A DNA stretch of 64,000 bases, taken from the NCBI RefSeq assembly GCF_031453615.1, contig NZ_JAVIZT010000001.1:3100001-3164000 (forward strand), written 5' to 3'. This stretch comes from Microbacterium sp. SORGH_AS_0428. GTDB lineage: Bacteria > Actinomycetota > Actinomycetes > Actinomycetales > Microbacteriaceae. Below are positions 51,840 through 60,938 of the stretch, in pieces. Position 1 is the stretch's first letter. Every line of letters starts with the position of its first letter. Made by a program: the position numbers and the translations under genes. Below the pieces are notes generated by a model. It worked only from the letters and a program-made list of their open reading frames with translations. It was not told the origin of the DNA and ran no database searches.

Positions 51840-52996
51840 ACCTCCAAGACGTCGTCGACGAGCTGGCGGAGACGATCGGTCGTTCCGTCGTCATCAACGA
51901 CCTCGCCTATCGTCCGGTGGCGGCCTCCGCGCAGGGCGACGAGATCGACGAGGTCAGGGCTCGAGCCCTTCTTCGCCGTCAGACCGCCCCGAACGAGCGT
52001 GCCTATCTGGAGAGCCTGCGGCTGCTGCAGTCGCGACGCCCCCTCACGATCGATCTGACGCGCTTCAACGCCCGTGAGCGGCTCGCCATCCCGATCTGGA
52101 CCGATGATGAACCGGTGGGAGTCCTGTGGCTCATCACGGGCGGGATGCCTGCCCTCACCGAGCACGACTACCGCGCGATCGACGCCGCCGTCGCGGTCTC
52201 GCGCGACCTGCTGGTCACCCACTCGCGCACGGCGACGGTCTCGGTGCGCACCGCCGTCATGCGGGATCTGCTGGCCGCCGACGTGCTCGCCCGCCGCGAG
52301 GCCCTCACCGCCGCGGTGCGGTCGTACGGCGTCGAGCGGGGACCGGGCAGCGTCGTGCGCGCGGTCGCCGTCGGCTACGACACCGGCGTGGTGCAGCGCG
52401 CCGCGCTCGGGCGGGCACTGGAGAGCCTTCCCGGGGTGCGCCTCACGTTCCTGGGGGAGGACGGCGCCTCGCTGCTGTTTCTGGGACACGCGTCGGACAC
52501 CGATGCGACGGATGCCGCGATCGCCGCCGAGACGGCCGCGGAGGACGTACTTCTGCGTGCCATCGGCTCCGCCAGCCTCACGCGCGAGGACAACGACCTG
52601 CGCGAGGTCGCCGATCGGGCCATCGCCGCCGCGGCGGTCGCCGAAGTCCTCCCGTCGCTGGGCGGGCGGGCGGCCGCGGAGGAGATCGGACCGTGGTTGC
52701 TGATCTCCGACGTCATCGCCGATCCGAGCCGGCTCGCCCGGTTCTCACCGGCGGCGCATGTACTGCTGAACGACGCCGATCCACTGCGCCGGCAGACGAT
52801 CGAAGCGTTCCTCGACGGCGCGGGTCGCGTCCGCGAGGTCTGCGACGTGCTGCACATCCACCGCACCACGCTCTACTACCGGCTCGAGAACATGCCCGAA
52901 CCGGTGCGCGACGCGCTCGATGACGGCCTGTCGCGCAGCACGCTGCATCTCGCACTGAAACTCGCCGCCTACTGGGAGCACTCGGGAAGGATCTGA
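51836..52996 (+). CDS. PucR-type helix-turn-helix regulator
   Basis: 386 residues. C-terminal PucR/CdaR-type HTH (DGAGRVREVCDVLHIHRTTL then YYRLENM) and an N-terminal GAF-like sensory region (RSVVINDLAYRPVAASAQGD, LAIPIWTDDEPVGVLWLITG). Regulators of this class often sense sugar-acid, purine or amine metabolism. The ATG has no Shine-Dalgarno of its own but overlaps the 16-codon ORF, whose ribosome site is strong. Confidence 0.88.
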   Translation: MNLQDVVDELAETIGRSVVINDLAYRPVAASAQGDEIDEVRARALLRRQTAPNERAYLESLRLLQSRRPLTIDLTRFNARERLAIPIWTDDEPVGVLWLITGGMPALTEHDYRAIDAAVAVSRDLLVTHSRTATVSVRTAVMRDLLAADVLARREALTAAVRSYGVERGPGSVVRAVAVGYDTGVVQRAALGRALESLPGVRLTFLGEDGASLLFLGHASDTDATDAAIAAETAAEDVLLRAIGSASLTREDNDLREVADRAIAAAAVAEVLPSLGGRAAAEEIGPWLLISDVIADPSRLARFSPAAHVLLNDADPLRRQTIEAFLDGAGRVREVCDVLHIHRTTLYYRLENMPEPVRDALDDGLSRSTLHLALKLAAYWEHSGRI

Positions 52997-53011
52997 CGGC
53001 GTCGTCGCTGT

Positions 53012-53026
53012 GCCGAAGCGTTCGGC
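53012..53026 (+). terminator. Small stem-loop after the PucR-type gene
   Basis: GCCGAA-GCG-TTCGGC, 6-bp stem, 15 nt after the stop codon, followed by TGTCTCGTC; weak. Confidence 0.35.
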
Positions 53027-53141
53027 TGTCTCGTCCGACGCTACGACAGGCGTCGAGACAAGAGGGGACACCCGGTCGCAGCCCTCGCGACCCGTGCGCG
53101 TCTAGCGTCGAAGCCATCACATGCGAGACGAGGTGATCGTG

Positions 53142-53858
53142 ATGGCAGAGATGCCGACGATCGTGCTGGTGCACGGTGCATTCGCGGACGGAGCGAGCTG
53201 GTCGCCCGTCGCGCTGCGACTCCAGGGAGCGGGATTCGAGGTGCGGGTGCCCGCCATCTCGAACCGCAGCCTCGCCGATGATGCCGACTACGTCAGCGCG
53301 TTCGTCTCCCGCATCCCCGGTCCCGTCGTGCTGGTGGGCCATTCCTACGGTGCCACGGTGGTCGGTGTCGCCGGTCGCAGTGAGAACGTCGCCGCCGTGG
53401 TCTTCGTGAGCGGGTATGTCCTGGATGAGGGCGAGAGCGCGGCGGAGATCCATGCCCGCTTCCCTGCGGCACCGGCGGTGGAGTTCTTCCGCGAGGTCGC
53501 CTATCCGGAGCTCGGGGACGGTACGCGCCGGGACGTCTGGGTGGATGAGAGGGAGTTCGCCTTCCTCGCCGCAGCGGGTCTTCCCGACGACGAGGCCGGG
53601 GTGCTCGCTGTGACGCAGCGTCCGCTCGATTCGGCCGTGCTCGGTGAACCCGCTCAGGCCGCGGCGTGGCGCACCACACCGTCGTGGGGTGTGATCGGCC
53701 TCGACGACCGGGTCGTCAACCCGGAGGCGCTGCGCTGGGCCTATCGACGCGCGGGAGCCCGCCAGATCCTCGAACTGGACGGCCCGCACCTGCTGATGCA
53801 CACGCATCCCGCCGAGGTGGCAGCGCTCATCGTCCGCGTGGCGGCGACGCTCTCCTGA
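53142..53858 (+). CDS. Alpha/beta hydrolase
   Basis: 238 residues with LVHGAFADGASWSPVALRLQ, nucleophile elbow VGHSYGATVVGVAG (Ser in GHSYG), Asp in GLDDRVVNPEALRWAYRRAG and the C-terminal GPHLLMHTHPAEVAAL with the catalytic His. It is an intact esterase/lactonase-like hydrolase, in contrast to the Ser-less hydrolase at 35574. ATG 53142 (GTG-ATG context, GAGGTGATCGTG upstream) is preferred to one 7 codons earlier. Confidence 0.9.
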   Translation: MAEMPTIVLVHGAFADGASWSPVALRLQGAGFEVRVPAISNRSLADDADYVSAFVSRIPGPVVLVGHSYGATVVGVAGRSENVAAVVFVSGYVLDEGESAAEIHARFPAAPAVEFFREVAYPELGDGTRRDVWVDEREFAFLAAAGLPDDEAGVLAVTQRPLDSAVLGEPAQAAAWRTTPSWGVIGLDDRVVNPEALRWAYRRAGARQILELDGPHLLMHTHPAEVAALIVRVAATLS

Positions 53859-53888
53859 GCACGGCCTGGTGCGCGCGGTGTCGGCCGG

Positions 53889-54239
53889 TCACTCCCGCAG
53901 CAGCGTCTGCCAGTCAGCGGGCACCCGGTCGGCGGGGCCGGGCGCCGGCTGTGACACGGGGTGGGAGTGGGCGGGCGCGAGCTCGGGACCGGTCGCCATC
54001 GTCTCGGATTCGTAGTCCCAGAACCAGTCCTCGCCGGGCTCGAAGCTCTGCATGATGCGATGCCCGGTGGCACGCCAATGCGCCGTCGCGTGCTTGCCGA
54101 GGGAATCGTCGCAGCACCCCACGTGGCCGCAGGCGGCGCACCGGCGCAGATGCAGCCACCAGCTTCCCGTCTGCTCGCACTCGACGCACCCTGTGCCGCT
54201 GGGCGGCACATCCGTTCTGATCTGGGTCGAATCGCTCAT
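53889..54239 (-). CDS. UBP-type zinc finger protein
   Basis: 116 residues: a ZnF-UBP domain with CVECEQTGSWWLHLRRCAAC, GHVGCCDDSLGKHATAH and HWRATGHRIMQSF, the Cys/His pattern of ubiquitin-hydrolase zinc fingers that in actinobacteria occurs alone. Function unknown; a possible partner of the Pup system is speculation. ATG overlaps the MFS stop by 4 bp (ATGA). Confidence 0.9.
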   Translation of the reverse strand: MSDSTQIRTDVPPSGTGCVECEQTGSWWLHLRRCAACGHVGCCDDSLGKHATAHWRATGHRIMQSFEPGEDWFWDYESETMATGPELAPAHSHPVSQPAPGPADRVPADWQTLLRE

Positions 54240-55450
54240 ACCTGTGCCTTTCTCGCTCGCATCATCGTGGCAGCGATCACCGTGGCGACGAACACCAGCG
54301 CTGCGAAGATCAGGAGGACCACCGTCTGGTCGACGAAGGTCAGGAAGACGCCGACCGCGAGAACCGGCAGGGCCAGCCCGCAATAGGCGATCAGGAAGAT
54401 CAGGGCGAGAGTCTCGCCGCGGCGGGCGGGGTCCGCCAGAGCCGATGCGGTCGCGATCGACGCCTTGAACAGCAGCCCCACGCCGACACCCGACACCACC
54501 CCGCCGACCAGGAAGAGCGCCAGGCTCGGCAGGACGGCGCCCACCGCGACCAGGACGAGTCCTATAGCGCACGCGAGACGGGCGATCCCCAGCTGCACGC
54601 GCACGGGCACGCGAGCGAGCAGGACCTGCGCCGCGGCTGCCGCACCGAACACCGAGAACGTCGTCGCGCCGGCGACGAGGTGGTCGTGCTGGTCGAACGT
54701 TCCGGCGAGGAAGGTCGGGGCGAGAGAGGTGAACAGGCCGAACAGGGCGAACCCGGCGAAGGCGCCGAAGCCGGCGGCGATGAAGATCCGGCGGGATGCG
54801 GGCGGCGCCGCCAGGCGCTGCGGACGGTACGAGGGGCGCGGATCCGGCGTCGCAACGGTCTCGGGGACGGCGAGCAGCGCGACCGCTGCGAGCAGCAGCA
54901 GCACCAGGAAGACCGCGTGGGGGAGGACGAGCGGATCGGGGAGGAACTCGGCGAACAGGCCTCCGATGAGCGGCCCCAGGGCCAGGCCCCCGATGTTCGC
55001 GGCTCCGGCGACGGATGCCGCGACGATCGCGTTCTCGTCGGGGCGCGCCGCCTGGCGCAGCTCGCCGAGGTGCGCTGTCGCCGTCGCGGTCAGGATCCCG
55101 ACGCTGACGCCGTTGACCAGTCGGGCGGCGATCAGACCCGGCACGCTCATCACGGCGAGGAACATGACCGCCGAGACCGCGGACACGAGCACGGCGATCA
55201 CCAGCATCCGTCGTCGCCCGGTCCAGTCGCTGATGTGCCCGAGGAAGAAGAGACTGAAGACGACACCGACGGCGTAGGCGGCGAAGATCACCGTGACGAT
55301 GGACACGGGGAAGTGATCGAGCTCCTGGTACAGCGGATACAGCGGGGTCGGTACGGTCGAGTACGCCATCACCAGGAGGAAGGCGATCGCCACGATCCAG
55401 AACCCGGCCCCGTGGGACACCTTGCGCCCGCTGCTGCGTATCTGCGACAT
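54236..55450 (-). CDS. MFS transporter (12-TM)
   Basis: 404 residues with ~12 membrane segments. Motifs: FWIVAIAFLLVMAYSTVPTP at TM1, LGHISDWTGRRRMLVIAV (loop 2-3 signature) and GLALGPLIGGLFAEFL. Drug/sugar-type efflux or uptake is possible; substrate unknown. GGCGGAG precedes the ATG. Followed by the UBP gene with an ATGA overlap. Confidence 0.9.
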   Translation of the reverse strand: MSQIRSSGRKVSHGAGFWIVAIAFLLVMAYSTVPTPLYPLYQELDHFPVSIVTVIFAAYAVGVVFSLFFLGHISDWTGRRRMLVIAVLVSAVSAVMFLAVMSVPGLIAARLVNGVSVGILTATATAHLGELRQAARPDENAIVAASVAGAANIGGLALGPLIGGLFAEFLPDPLVLPHAVFLVLLLLAAVALLAVPETVATPDPRPSYRPQRLAAPPASRRIFIAAGFGAFAGFALFGLFTSLAPTFLAGTFDQHDHLVAGATTFSVFGAAAAAQVLLARVPVRVQLGIARLACAIGLVLVAVGAVLPSLALFLVGGVVSGVGVGLLFKASIATASALADPARRGETLALIFLIAYCGLALPVLAVGVFLTFVDQTVVLLIFAALVFVATVIAATMMRARKAQV

Positions 55451-55658
55451 GCTCCGCCTCCCCGGCCGTCCGCGTGCACGGCCGCATCCCTCACAGGCTA
55501 GGGGCGGGTGGATGCGCGGGGTGCGACCCGTGTCGAGCATCGCCTCGACACGGGTGCCGTGCGGCCTCGGCGCAACGCGGCAGACTTCGATGGGAGCAGA
55601 GGGTTCTGCGCCGCGGGCGGCGGCGTTAGCCTGAGCCAACGACGAGACGGAGACGGTC

Positions 55659-56252
55659 ATGGCGGAGTTCACACGCGGATTCGGCGGGCGACGGCGGGAG
55701 TCCGACCCGAGACTCCCACCGGGTCAGTACCTCACGGCGGACTTCCCCGTCCTTTCGGCCGGGCCCACCCCGCGTATCGCCGAGAGCGAGTGGTCGTTCT
55801 CGATCCGTACCGAATCGGGTGCGGTCACCTCCTGGAGCTGGTCAGAGTTCCTCGCGCTGCCGGCCGAGGACGTCCACACCGACATCCACTGCGTGACGCG
55901 GTGGTCCAAGCTCGACACGACCTGGCGCGGCGTCTCGATCGACACGCTGTTCGCCGGCATCGACACGTCGTACGAGTTCGCCATGGCGCACTCGTACGGC
56001 GGCTACACGACCAACGTGCCCATGGCCGACCTGCGCGGCGGGAAGGCGTGGGTCGCCTATGCGTTCGACGGAAAGCCCCTCGATCCCGAGCACGGCGGCC
56101 CCGCGCGTCTGCTCGTACCGCACCTGTACTTCTGGAAGAGCGCCAAGTGGGTGCGCGGGCTCAGCATGCAGAAGCACGACGACCCGGGTTTCTGGGAGCA
56201 GAACGGCTACAACCTGCACGGCGATCCGTGGACAGAGGAACGCTACTGGTGA
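55659..56252 (+). CDS. Molybdopterin-dependent oxidoreductase (sulfite oxidase-like)
   Basis: 197 residues of the sulfite-oxidase/MsrP molybdopterin fold without haem or dimerisation domain: YSFSIR-type start SEWSFSIRTESGAV, HTDIHCVTRWSKLDTTWRGV with the Mo ligand Cys78, GYTTNVPMADL and YFWKSAKWVRGL. No signal peptide, so it is cytoplasmic. First gene of a trio with flavoprotein reductase and DUF6510; the reductase overlaps by 4 bp and may feed electrons to the Mo site. GGAG ribosome site and TAGCCT -10 (55627-55632) upstream. Confidence 0.92.
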   Translation: MAEFTRGFGGRRRESDPRLPPGQYLTADFPVLSAGPTPRIAESEWSFSIRTESGAVTSWSWSEFLALPAEDVHTDIHCVTRWSKLDTTWRGVSIDTLFAGIDTSYEFAMAHSYGGYTTNVPMADLRGGKAWVAYAFDGKPLDPEHGGPARLLVPHLYFWKSAKWVRGLSMQKHDDPGFWEQNGYNLHGDPWTEERYW

Positions 56253-56971
56253 GAACCAGCGACTGGCTCGCCGCGCGGGTCGCCGACGCCGTCCCCGACA
56301 CCGCGCACGGCCGCAGACTGACGCTGGCCGTCCCCGGCTGGCCGGGCAACGCCCCCGGACAGCATCTCGACATCCGCCTCACCGCGCCCGACGGCTACCA
56401 GGCCGAGCGCTCGTACTCGATCGCCTCCTCCGGTCCGGGGGAGAGCGTCGAGATCGCGGTCGACGAGATCCCCGAGGGAGAGGTGTCGCCCTACCTCGTC
56501 CGCGTCGCCGAGCCGGGCGACGCACTCGAGGTCAAGGGGCCGCTCGGTGCCTACTTCGTGTGGGATCCCGCCGACCCGTCGCCCGTGCAGCTCATCGCGG
56601 GCGGTTCCGGCATCGTGCCGCTGCTCGCGATGGCGCGTGCGCGGGCGGCGATGAGCGCTGGCGCGCCGTTCCGGCTGCTGTACTCGGTGCGCACGGCGGC
56701 CGACGCGCTGTACCGGGACGAGGTCGAACGGCTGGGTGCCGCCGGCCTCGACGTGACCTGGGCCTACACCCGTCAGGCGCCCACCGGATGGCCGGGACGC
56801 GTCGGTCGCCTCGATGCGGAGCGCATCGCGCAGGCCACGTGGATGCCGGCGCAGCATCCGCTGACGTTCATCTGCGGTCCGACGAGCTTCGTCGAGGCGG
56901 CCGCCGATGCGATGGTCGCGGCGGGACACGATGCCGCGCGCGTGAAGACCGAGAGGTTCGGAGGATCCTGA
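56249..56971 (+). CDS. Ferredoxin reductase-like FAD/NAD oxidoreductase
   Basis: 240 residues: FAD motif ERSYSIASSGPGESVE, nucleotide-binding GGSGIVPLLAMARAR and the C-terminal ICGPTSFVEAAADAM. There is no [2Fe-2S] domain, so it is a minimal FNR-fold reductase that probably passes electrons to the upstream molybdoenzyme. GTG 56249 overlaps the stop of that gene (GTGA). Confidence 0.9.
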   Translation: MRTSDWLAARVADAVPDTAHGRRLTLAVPGWPGNAPGQHLDIRLTAPDGYQAERSYSIASSGPGESVEIAVDEIPEGEVSPYLVRVAEPGDALEVKGPLGAYFVWDPADPSPVQLIAGGSGIVPLLAMARARAAMSAGAPFRLLYSVRTAADALYRDEVERLGAAGLDVTWAYTRQAPTGWPGRVGRLDAERIAQATWMPAQHPLTFICGPTSFVEAAADAMVAAGHDAARVKTERFGGS

Positions 56972-57270
56972 TGGACAGCACGCCGCACGTCCGCCCCGAC
57001 CCGCGTCGCGTGGCCCAGCGCCTCGACGGCAACGCGCTCGCCGGCATGCTGGATGCCTTCGCCGGGCTCGACCCCGCTCTGCTCCTGCTGACGTGCGGTC
57101 ATTGCGGCCGCAGCGCCGCCCTCGCCGAATGGTCCGTGGAGATGGATGCGGCGGCCGCGATCGTGCGCTGCCGGGGCTGCACACGCACCTTCGCGACGAT
57201 CCTCCGCCGAGACGGCGGCATCGAGGTGCGCGCAGCCGGAGGCTCGATCTCCACCCCGTCCGCCGTCTGA
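56971..57270 (+). CDS. DUF6510 family zinc-ribbon-like protein
   Basis: 99 residues with CGHCGRSAALAEW and CRGCTRTF, i.e. two CxxC pairs of a zinc ribbon. This DUF6510-type protein is typically the third member of the molybdopterin oxidoreductase-flavoprotein gene set. ATG overlaps the previous stop by one base. Confidence 0.88.
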   Translation: MDSTPHVRPDPRRVAQRLDGNALAGMLDAFAGLDPALLLLTCGHCGRSAALAEWSVEMDAAAAIVRCRGCTRTFATILRRDGGIEVRAAGGSISTPSAV

Positions 57271-57366
57271 GCGGCCCTCGACTCCTGTCGGGAGACGGGC
57301 GCCGGATACGGCGGGTAGCGTCGCCCGCATCCGACGCCGCGCGACGGCCGAGACGAGGGAGAAAGC

Positions 57367-58182
57367 ATGCGACTCGAACGAACCGGAATGGTGTCCATCG
57401 ACCTGACGGGAAAGACGGCGCTCGTGACCGCGTCCTCGGCGGGGATCGGCTTCGCGATCGCGCTGCGCCTGGCTGAGGCGGGAGCCGAGGTCATCGTGAA
57501 CGGGCGCAGCGAGGAATCCGTCGCGCGCGCCGTGGCGGAGATCAACGCGCAGGTCGAAGATGCGGCGCGCGGCATCGTGGCCGACGCGGCCGATGAGGCG
57601 GGCGCGGCGGCCCTGGTGGCGCAGGCCGGACGCGTCGACGTCCTCGTGAACAACCTGGGGATCTTCGAGGCCGCCGAGGCGCTCGAGATCGACGATGCCG
57701 CATGGCGGCGCTTCTTCGAGACCAACGTGCTGTCGGGTGTGCGCCTGACGCGCGAGCTGCTGCCACAGATGATCCAGCGAGGCTGGGGACGCGTGCTGAA
57801 CATCGCGAGCGACTCGGCGGTCGTGATCCCGGCAGAGATGATCCACTACGGAACCTCGAAGACCGCCGTGCTCGGTGCCTCGCGCGGATTCGCGAAGGCC
57901 GCCTCAGGGACCGGCGTCACGGTGAACGCCGTCATCGCCGGGCCCACGCACACTCCCGGCGTGGAGGAGTTCGTGGCGCAGGTCGTCGGACGTGAGCTGC
58001 CGTGGGACGAGGCGCAGCGCGAGTTCATGCGTACGGCGCGGCCGCAGTCCCTGCTGGGGCGGCTCATCGAGCCGAACGAGATCGCCAACATGGTCGTCTA
58101 CCTCGCCTCGCCCCTCGCGTCGGCGACGACCGGCGCCGCAGTGCGCGTCGACGGCGGCTACGTGGACTCGATCGTCCCCTGA
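57367..58182 (+). CDS. SDR family oxidoreductase
   Basis: 271 residues: TASSAGIGFAIALRLAEAGA nucleotide site, NNLGIFEAAE, catalytic IHYGTSKTAVLGASRGFA (Tyr/Lys) and the FabG-like LIEPNEIANMVVYLASPLAS. Start ATG 57367 has GAGGGAG upstream; ATG 57388 is possible. Substrate unknown. Its 3' end overlaps the convergent gluconokinase gene by 25 bp. Confidence 0.92.
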   Translation: MRLERTGMVSIDLTGKTALVTASSAGIGFAIALRLAEAGAEVIVNGRSEESVARAVAEINAQVEDAARGIVADAADEAGAAALVAQAGRVDVLVNNLGIFEAAEALEIDDAAWRRFFETNVLSGVRLTRELLPQMIQRGWGRVLNIASDSAVVIPAEMIHYGTSKTAVLGASRGFAKAASGTGVTVNAVIAGPTHTPGVEEFVAQVVGRELPWDEAQREFMRTARPQSLLGRLIEPNEIANMVVYLASPLASATTGAAVRVDGGYVDSIVP

Positions 58183-58691
58183 TCGGGCAGGGCCGCGACG
58201 ATCCGCGCGACGACATCCGGGACGCTCTCCCGCGTCGAGACCGTCACACCCCACTCGTCCGTCTCGAGAGGCTCGAGCGTGTCGAGCTGCGACGCGAGCA
58301 GGGCGACCGGCATGAAGTGATCGGTGCGTGCCGCGATGCGCTTCGCGAGGGTGTCCTCGTCGAGCTCGAGCGCGGCGAAGAAGATGGGCTCCGTGGCCTC
58401 GGCGCGGATCAGATCACGGTACCGGCGTCGCAGCGCCGAGCAGGCGATGACGACCGGCCCTGCTTCGCTCGCCGTGCCGAAGGCGAGACCGACGCGTCCG
58501 AGCCACGGCGCACGATCCTCGTCGGTCAACGGCACGCCGGCGGCCATCTTGGCCCGAGCCGCCTCGTCGTGCAGATCGTCGGCGTCGAGGTAGACACCGC
58601 CGAGGCGCGCCGCCAGGGCGAGGGCGACCGTCGACTTGCCGGCGCCCGAGACGCCCATCACGACGATCCGCATCCGTCCGGTGTGCCTCAT
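58158..58691 (-). CDS. Gluconokinase
   Basis: Phosphorylates D-gluconate to 6-phosphogluconate for the pentose phosphate or Entner-Doudoroff route. 177 residues with the P-loop GVSGAGKSTVALALA, DADDLHDEAARAKMAAG, and CSALRRRYRDLI with the LID-region FFAALELDEDTLAKRI. ATG 58691 follows TAGGCT (58699-58704, minus) by 7 nt; ATG 58673 is an alternative. No transporter or repressor of the gnt type is adjacent. Confidence 0.92.
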   Translation of the reverse strand: MRHTGRMRIVVMGVSGAGKSTVALALAARLGGVYLDADDLHDEAARAKMAAGVPLTDEDRAPWLGRVGLAFGTASEAGPVVIACSALRRRYRDLIRAEATEPIFFAALELDEDTLAKRIAARTDHFMPVALLASQLDTLEPLETDEWGVTVSTRESVPDVVARIVAALPDQGTIEST

Positions 58692-58698
58692 ACGCTCG

Positions 58699-58704
58699 AG
58701 CCTA
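58699..58704 (-). promoter_or_regulatory. -10 element of the gluconokinase gene
   Basis: Minus-strand TAGGCT ends 7 nt before ATG 58691. Confidence 0.5.
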
Positions 58705-58725
58705 CGGGTCGCGCCGAGAGAGGCG

Positions 58726-59055
58726 TCACCAGCCGTGAGCGTTGAACCACGCGCCGCGACGGTCGGCTTCTGCCGCATCAGCGGCGCCGCGGAAGGCGTC
58801 GTGCGACGCGAGGGCGCCGTCCTCCAGGATGACGAAGCCCCAACAGATCTCGCAGAGTGCCGCACCGTGCGGGAACCCGTCAGCCAGGCGTGGTGCGGCG
58901 TCAGCGGGCACGCCGGAGCCGGGGCAGAACGGCGCGTCCGCCTCCCGGTCCGACCACATCCGCGAGGTCCCGGATCGATTGTGCAGACCGCTGTGACCGC
59001 GGGCTCTCGTGCAGACGGCTCCGCGGGAACGGCTGAGACACCACGGCGCGCTCAT
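58726..59055 (-). CDS. Cys/His-containing protein of unknown function
   Basis: 109 residues; CLSRSRGAVCTRARGHSGLH at the N-terminus and ALCEICWGFVILEDG later suggest a metal-binding centre. The second part (CEICWGFV, HDAFRGAADAAEADRRGAWF) looks like a conserved actinobacterial block, but I cannot name it. ATG 59055 has GTGAGGCG upstream. Divergent from a tiny Cys-rich peptide gene. Confidence 0.65.
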   Translation of the reverse strand: MSAPWCLSRSRGAVCTRARGHSGLHNRSGTSRMWSDREADAPFCPGSGVPADAAPRLADGFPHGAALCEICWGFVILEDGALASHDAFRGAADAAEADRRGAWFNAHGW

Positions 59056-59103
59056 CGCCTCACCATGGCGACAGGCGCACCGAGCGGACGTAGCATGGTC
59101 GTC

Positions 59104-59226
59104 ATGTCCACGAAGCCCTCGCCCATCCAGCTGCTGAACGTCCGTCCCACCGAGGACGAGAACGGCCAGCCGAGCCCGGAGGAGTCCTTCGGCTGCTGCG
59201 GCGGCGGCTCCTGCAGCATCGACTGA
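59104..59226 (+). CDS. Small Cys-rich peptide (40 residues)
   Basis: MSTKPSPIQLLNVRPTEDEN then a tail ending ESFGCCGGGSCSID, with Cys31, Cys32 and Cys37. A polar N-terminal ~28 residues plus a short Cys/Gly-rich tail resembles a metal-binding or modified-peptide precursor; no modifying enzyme is adjacent. TAGCAT ends 7 nt before the ATG. Its layout (fixed polar leader, tight Cys cluster) argues against chance, though a 40-codon ORF is weak evidence alone. Confidence 0.6.
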   Translation: MSTKPSPIQLLNVRPTEDENGQPSPEESFGCCGGGSCSID

Positions 59227-59248
59227 CCCCTTCCGGGCTCCGCCGGCG

Positions 59249-60748
59249 TCAGTGTCCTGCGGGCGGAGCGTCGATCGAATCGGCGGGCTTGCGGATGAGC
59301 AGTGCGCCGATGATCGTCGGGATCGCCACGATCGCGGCGAACATGAAGGCGCTGCGCGCACCCGCCGCCCACGCGGCAGCGTCGCCGGATGCCTCGTTGG
59401 CGACGAAGCCCGCGTTCATGATCGTGATCATGACGGCGATACCGGCAGCACCCGCCACCTGCTGAACCGTGCTCACGATGGCGCTGCCGTACGAGTAGAA
59501 ACGCGGCGCGAGCGAACCGAGCGACGCCGTGAACAGGGGCGTGAACGACATGGCGAGACCCACCGAGAGCAGAGTCTGGGTGACCACCAGCTCCCAGATC
59601 GGGGTGGTCTCCGACAGCGTCGTGAACACCCAGAGCAGCGAGACCGTGAGGATCGATCCGGGCAGCAGCAGCACACGGGTGCCCCAGCGGTCGTAAATGC
59701 GGCCGATGAGCGGGCCCGCGAGTCCCATCGCGAGCGAGCCGGGCAGCACGATCAAACCCGTGACGAGCGGGCTGAGGTTCATCCCGTTCTGCGCGAACAG
59801 CGGGAGCACGGTGATGGTGCCGAAGAAGGCGAGGGAGAGCACCGCGAAGTGCGCGACCGAGATCGTGAAGTTCGTGAAGCGGAACACGCGCAGATCGAGC
59901 AGCGCGCGGTTCTCGCGCTGCAGGACGAACTGCCGCCACACGAACGCGGCGAGCGCCAGCACCCCGACGACCAGCGAGATGACGAGGGTCAACGACGAGG
60001 CGGTGGCCGCCGCATCCGCCGAACCGCCGTGCGAGCCGCCGCCGATCTGGCTGAGACCGAACACGACGCCGCCGAAGCCGAATGCCGAGAGCACGACCGA
60101 GAGCACGTCGATGCGCGCGTGCGTCTGGGTGCCGACGTTCGAGATCCACCGCGCGCCGATGGCGAGCGAGGCGAGGGCGATGGGAAGCACGATCGCGAAG
60201 ATCCAGCGCCAGCCGAGGTTCTCCAGCACGAAGCCGGACATGGTCGGACCGATCGCCGGTGCGAGTGCCATCACGATGCTGACGCGGCCCATCATCCGAC
60301 CGCGTGCGGCGGGGGCGACGATCGTCATCAGAGTGGTCATCAGCAACGGCATCATGATCGCGGTGCCGGACGCCTGCACGACGCGCGCGACGAGGAGCAC
60401 TTCGAAGCCCGGTGCGAGCACGGCGATCAGCGTGCCGAACGAGAACAGCGACATCGCCGTCATGAACACGGCGCGGGTCGTCAGTCGCTGCAGCAGGAAG
60501 CCGGTGATCGGGATCACGACCGCCATCGTGAGCATGAAGGCGGTGGTCAACCACTGGGCGAGCACGGCGGTGATGCCGAGATCGGTGATGAGGTGGGGGA
60601 TCGCCACGCCCATGGTCGTCTCGTTGAGGATCGCGACGAAGGCCGCCACGAGCAGCAGCCAGATGATGCGGTTCTCACCGGGGCGGACCGCGGGGGCGGA
60701 GTCGGTCGTGGTGGCCACGGAACCGGTCTGGACGGATTCGGCGTGCAT
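59249..60748 (-). CDS. MFS drug exporter, DHA2 (14-TM) type
   Basis: 499 residues with ~14 membrane segments, EmrB/QacA-like: ILNETTMGVAIPHLITDLGI at TM1, RVVQASGTAIMMPLLMTTLM at TM4, and GPTMSGFVLENLGWRWIFAI at TM5. Proton-driven export of hydrophobic drugs. GAGGAGACGACC precedes the ATG. The gene at 59104 is convergent with it. No regulator gene is immediately next to it. Confidence 0.93.
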   Translation of the reverse strand: MHAESVQTGSVATTTDSAPAVRPGENRIIWLLLVAAFVAILNETTMGVAIPHLITDLGITAVLAQWLTTAFMLTMAVVIPITGFLLQRLTTRAVFMTAMSLFSFGTLIAVLAPGFEVLLVARVVQASGTAIMMPLLMTTLMTIVAPAARGRMMGRVSIVMALAPAIGPTMSGFVLENLGWRWIFAIVLPIALASLAIGARWISNVGTQTHARIDVLSVVLSAFGFGGVVFGLSQIGGGSHGGSADAAATASSLTLVISLVVGVLALAAFVWRQFVLQRENRALLDLRVFRFTNFTISVAHFAVLSLAFFGTITVLPLFAQNGMNLSPLVTGLIVLPGSLAMGLAGPLIGRIYDRWGTRVLLLPGSILTVSLLWVFTTLSETTPIWELVVTQTLLSVGLAMSFTPLFTASLGSLAPRFYSYGSAIVSTVQQVAGAAGIAVMITIMNAGFVANEASGDAAAWAAGARSAFMFAAIVAIPTIIGALLIRKPADSIDAPPAGH

Positions 60749-60938
60749 GGTCGTCTCCTCGGAATCGAAAAGGGATGGGGACGGCCGCCGGAAGTGGCGA
60801 GCGAATCTGACAACGCGGCGAGCGGGTGACGCATTCCCGAGACGGAGAAACCCGGTCGGGCGTGTCCCTCGCCCGCGACCGGCACCGATGCGCGTCGGAC
60901 AAGACTACCGGTTCGGATCCGGGCACGCGGGGGCGATC

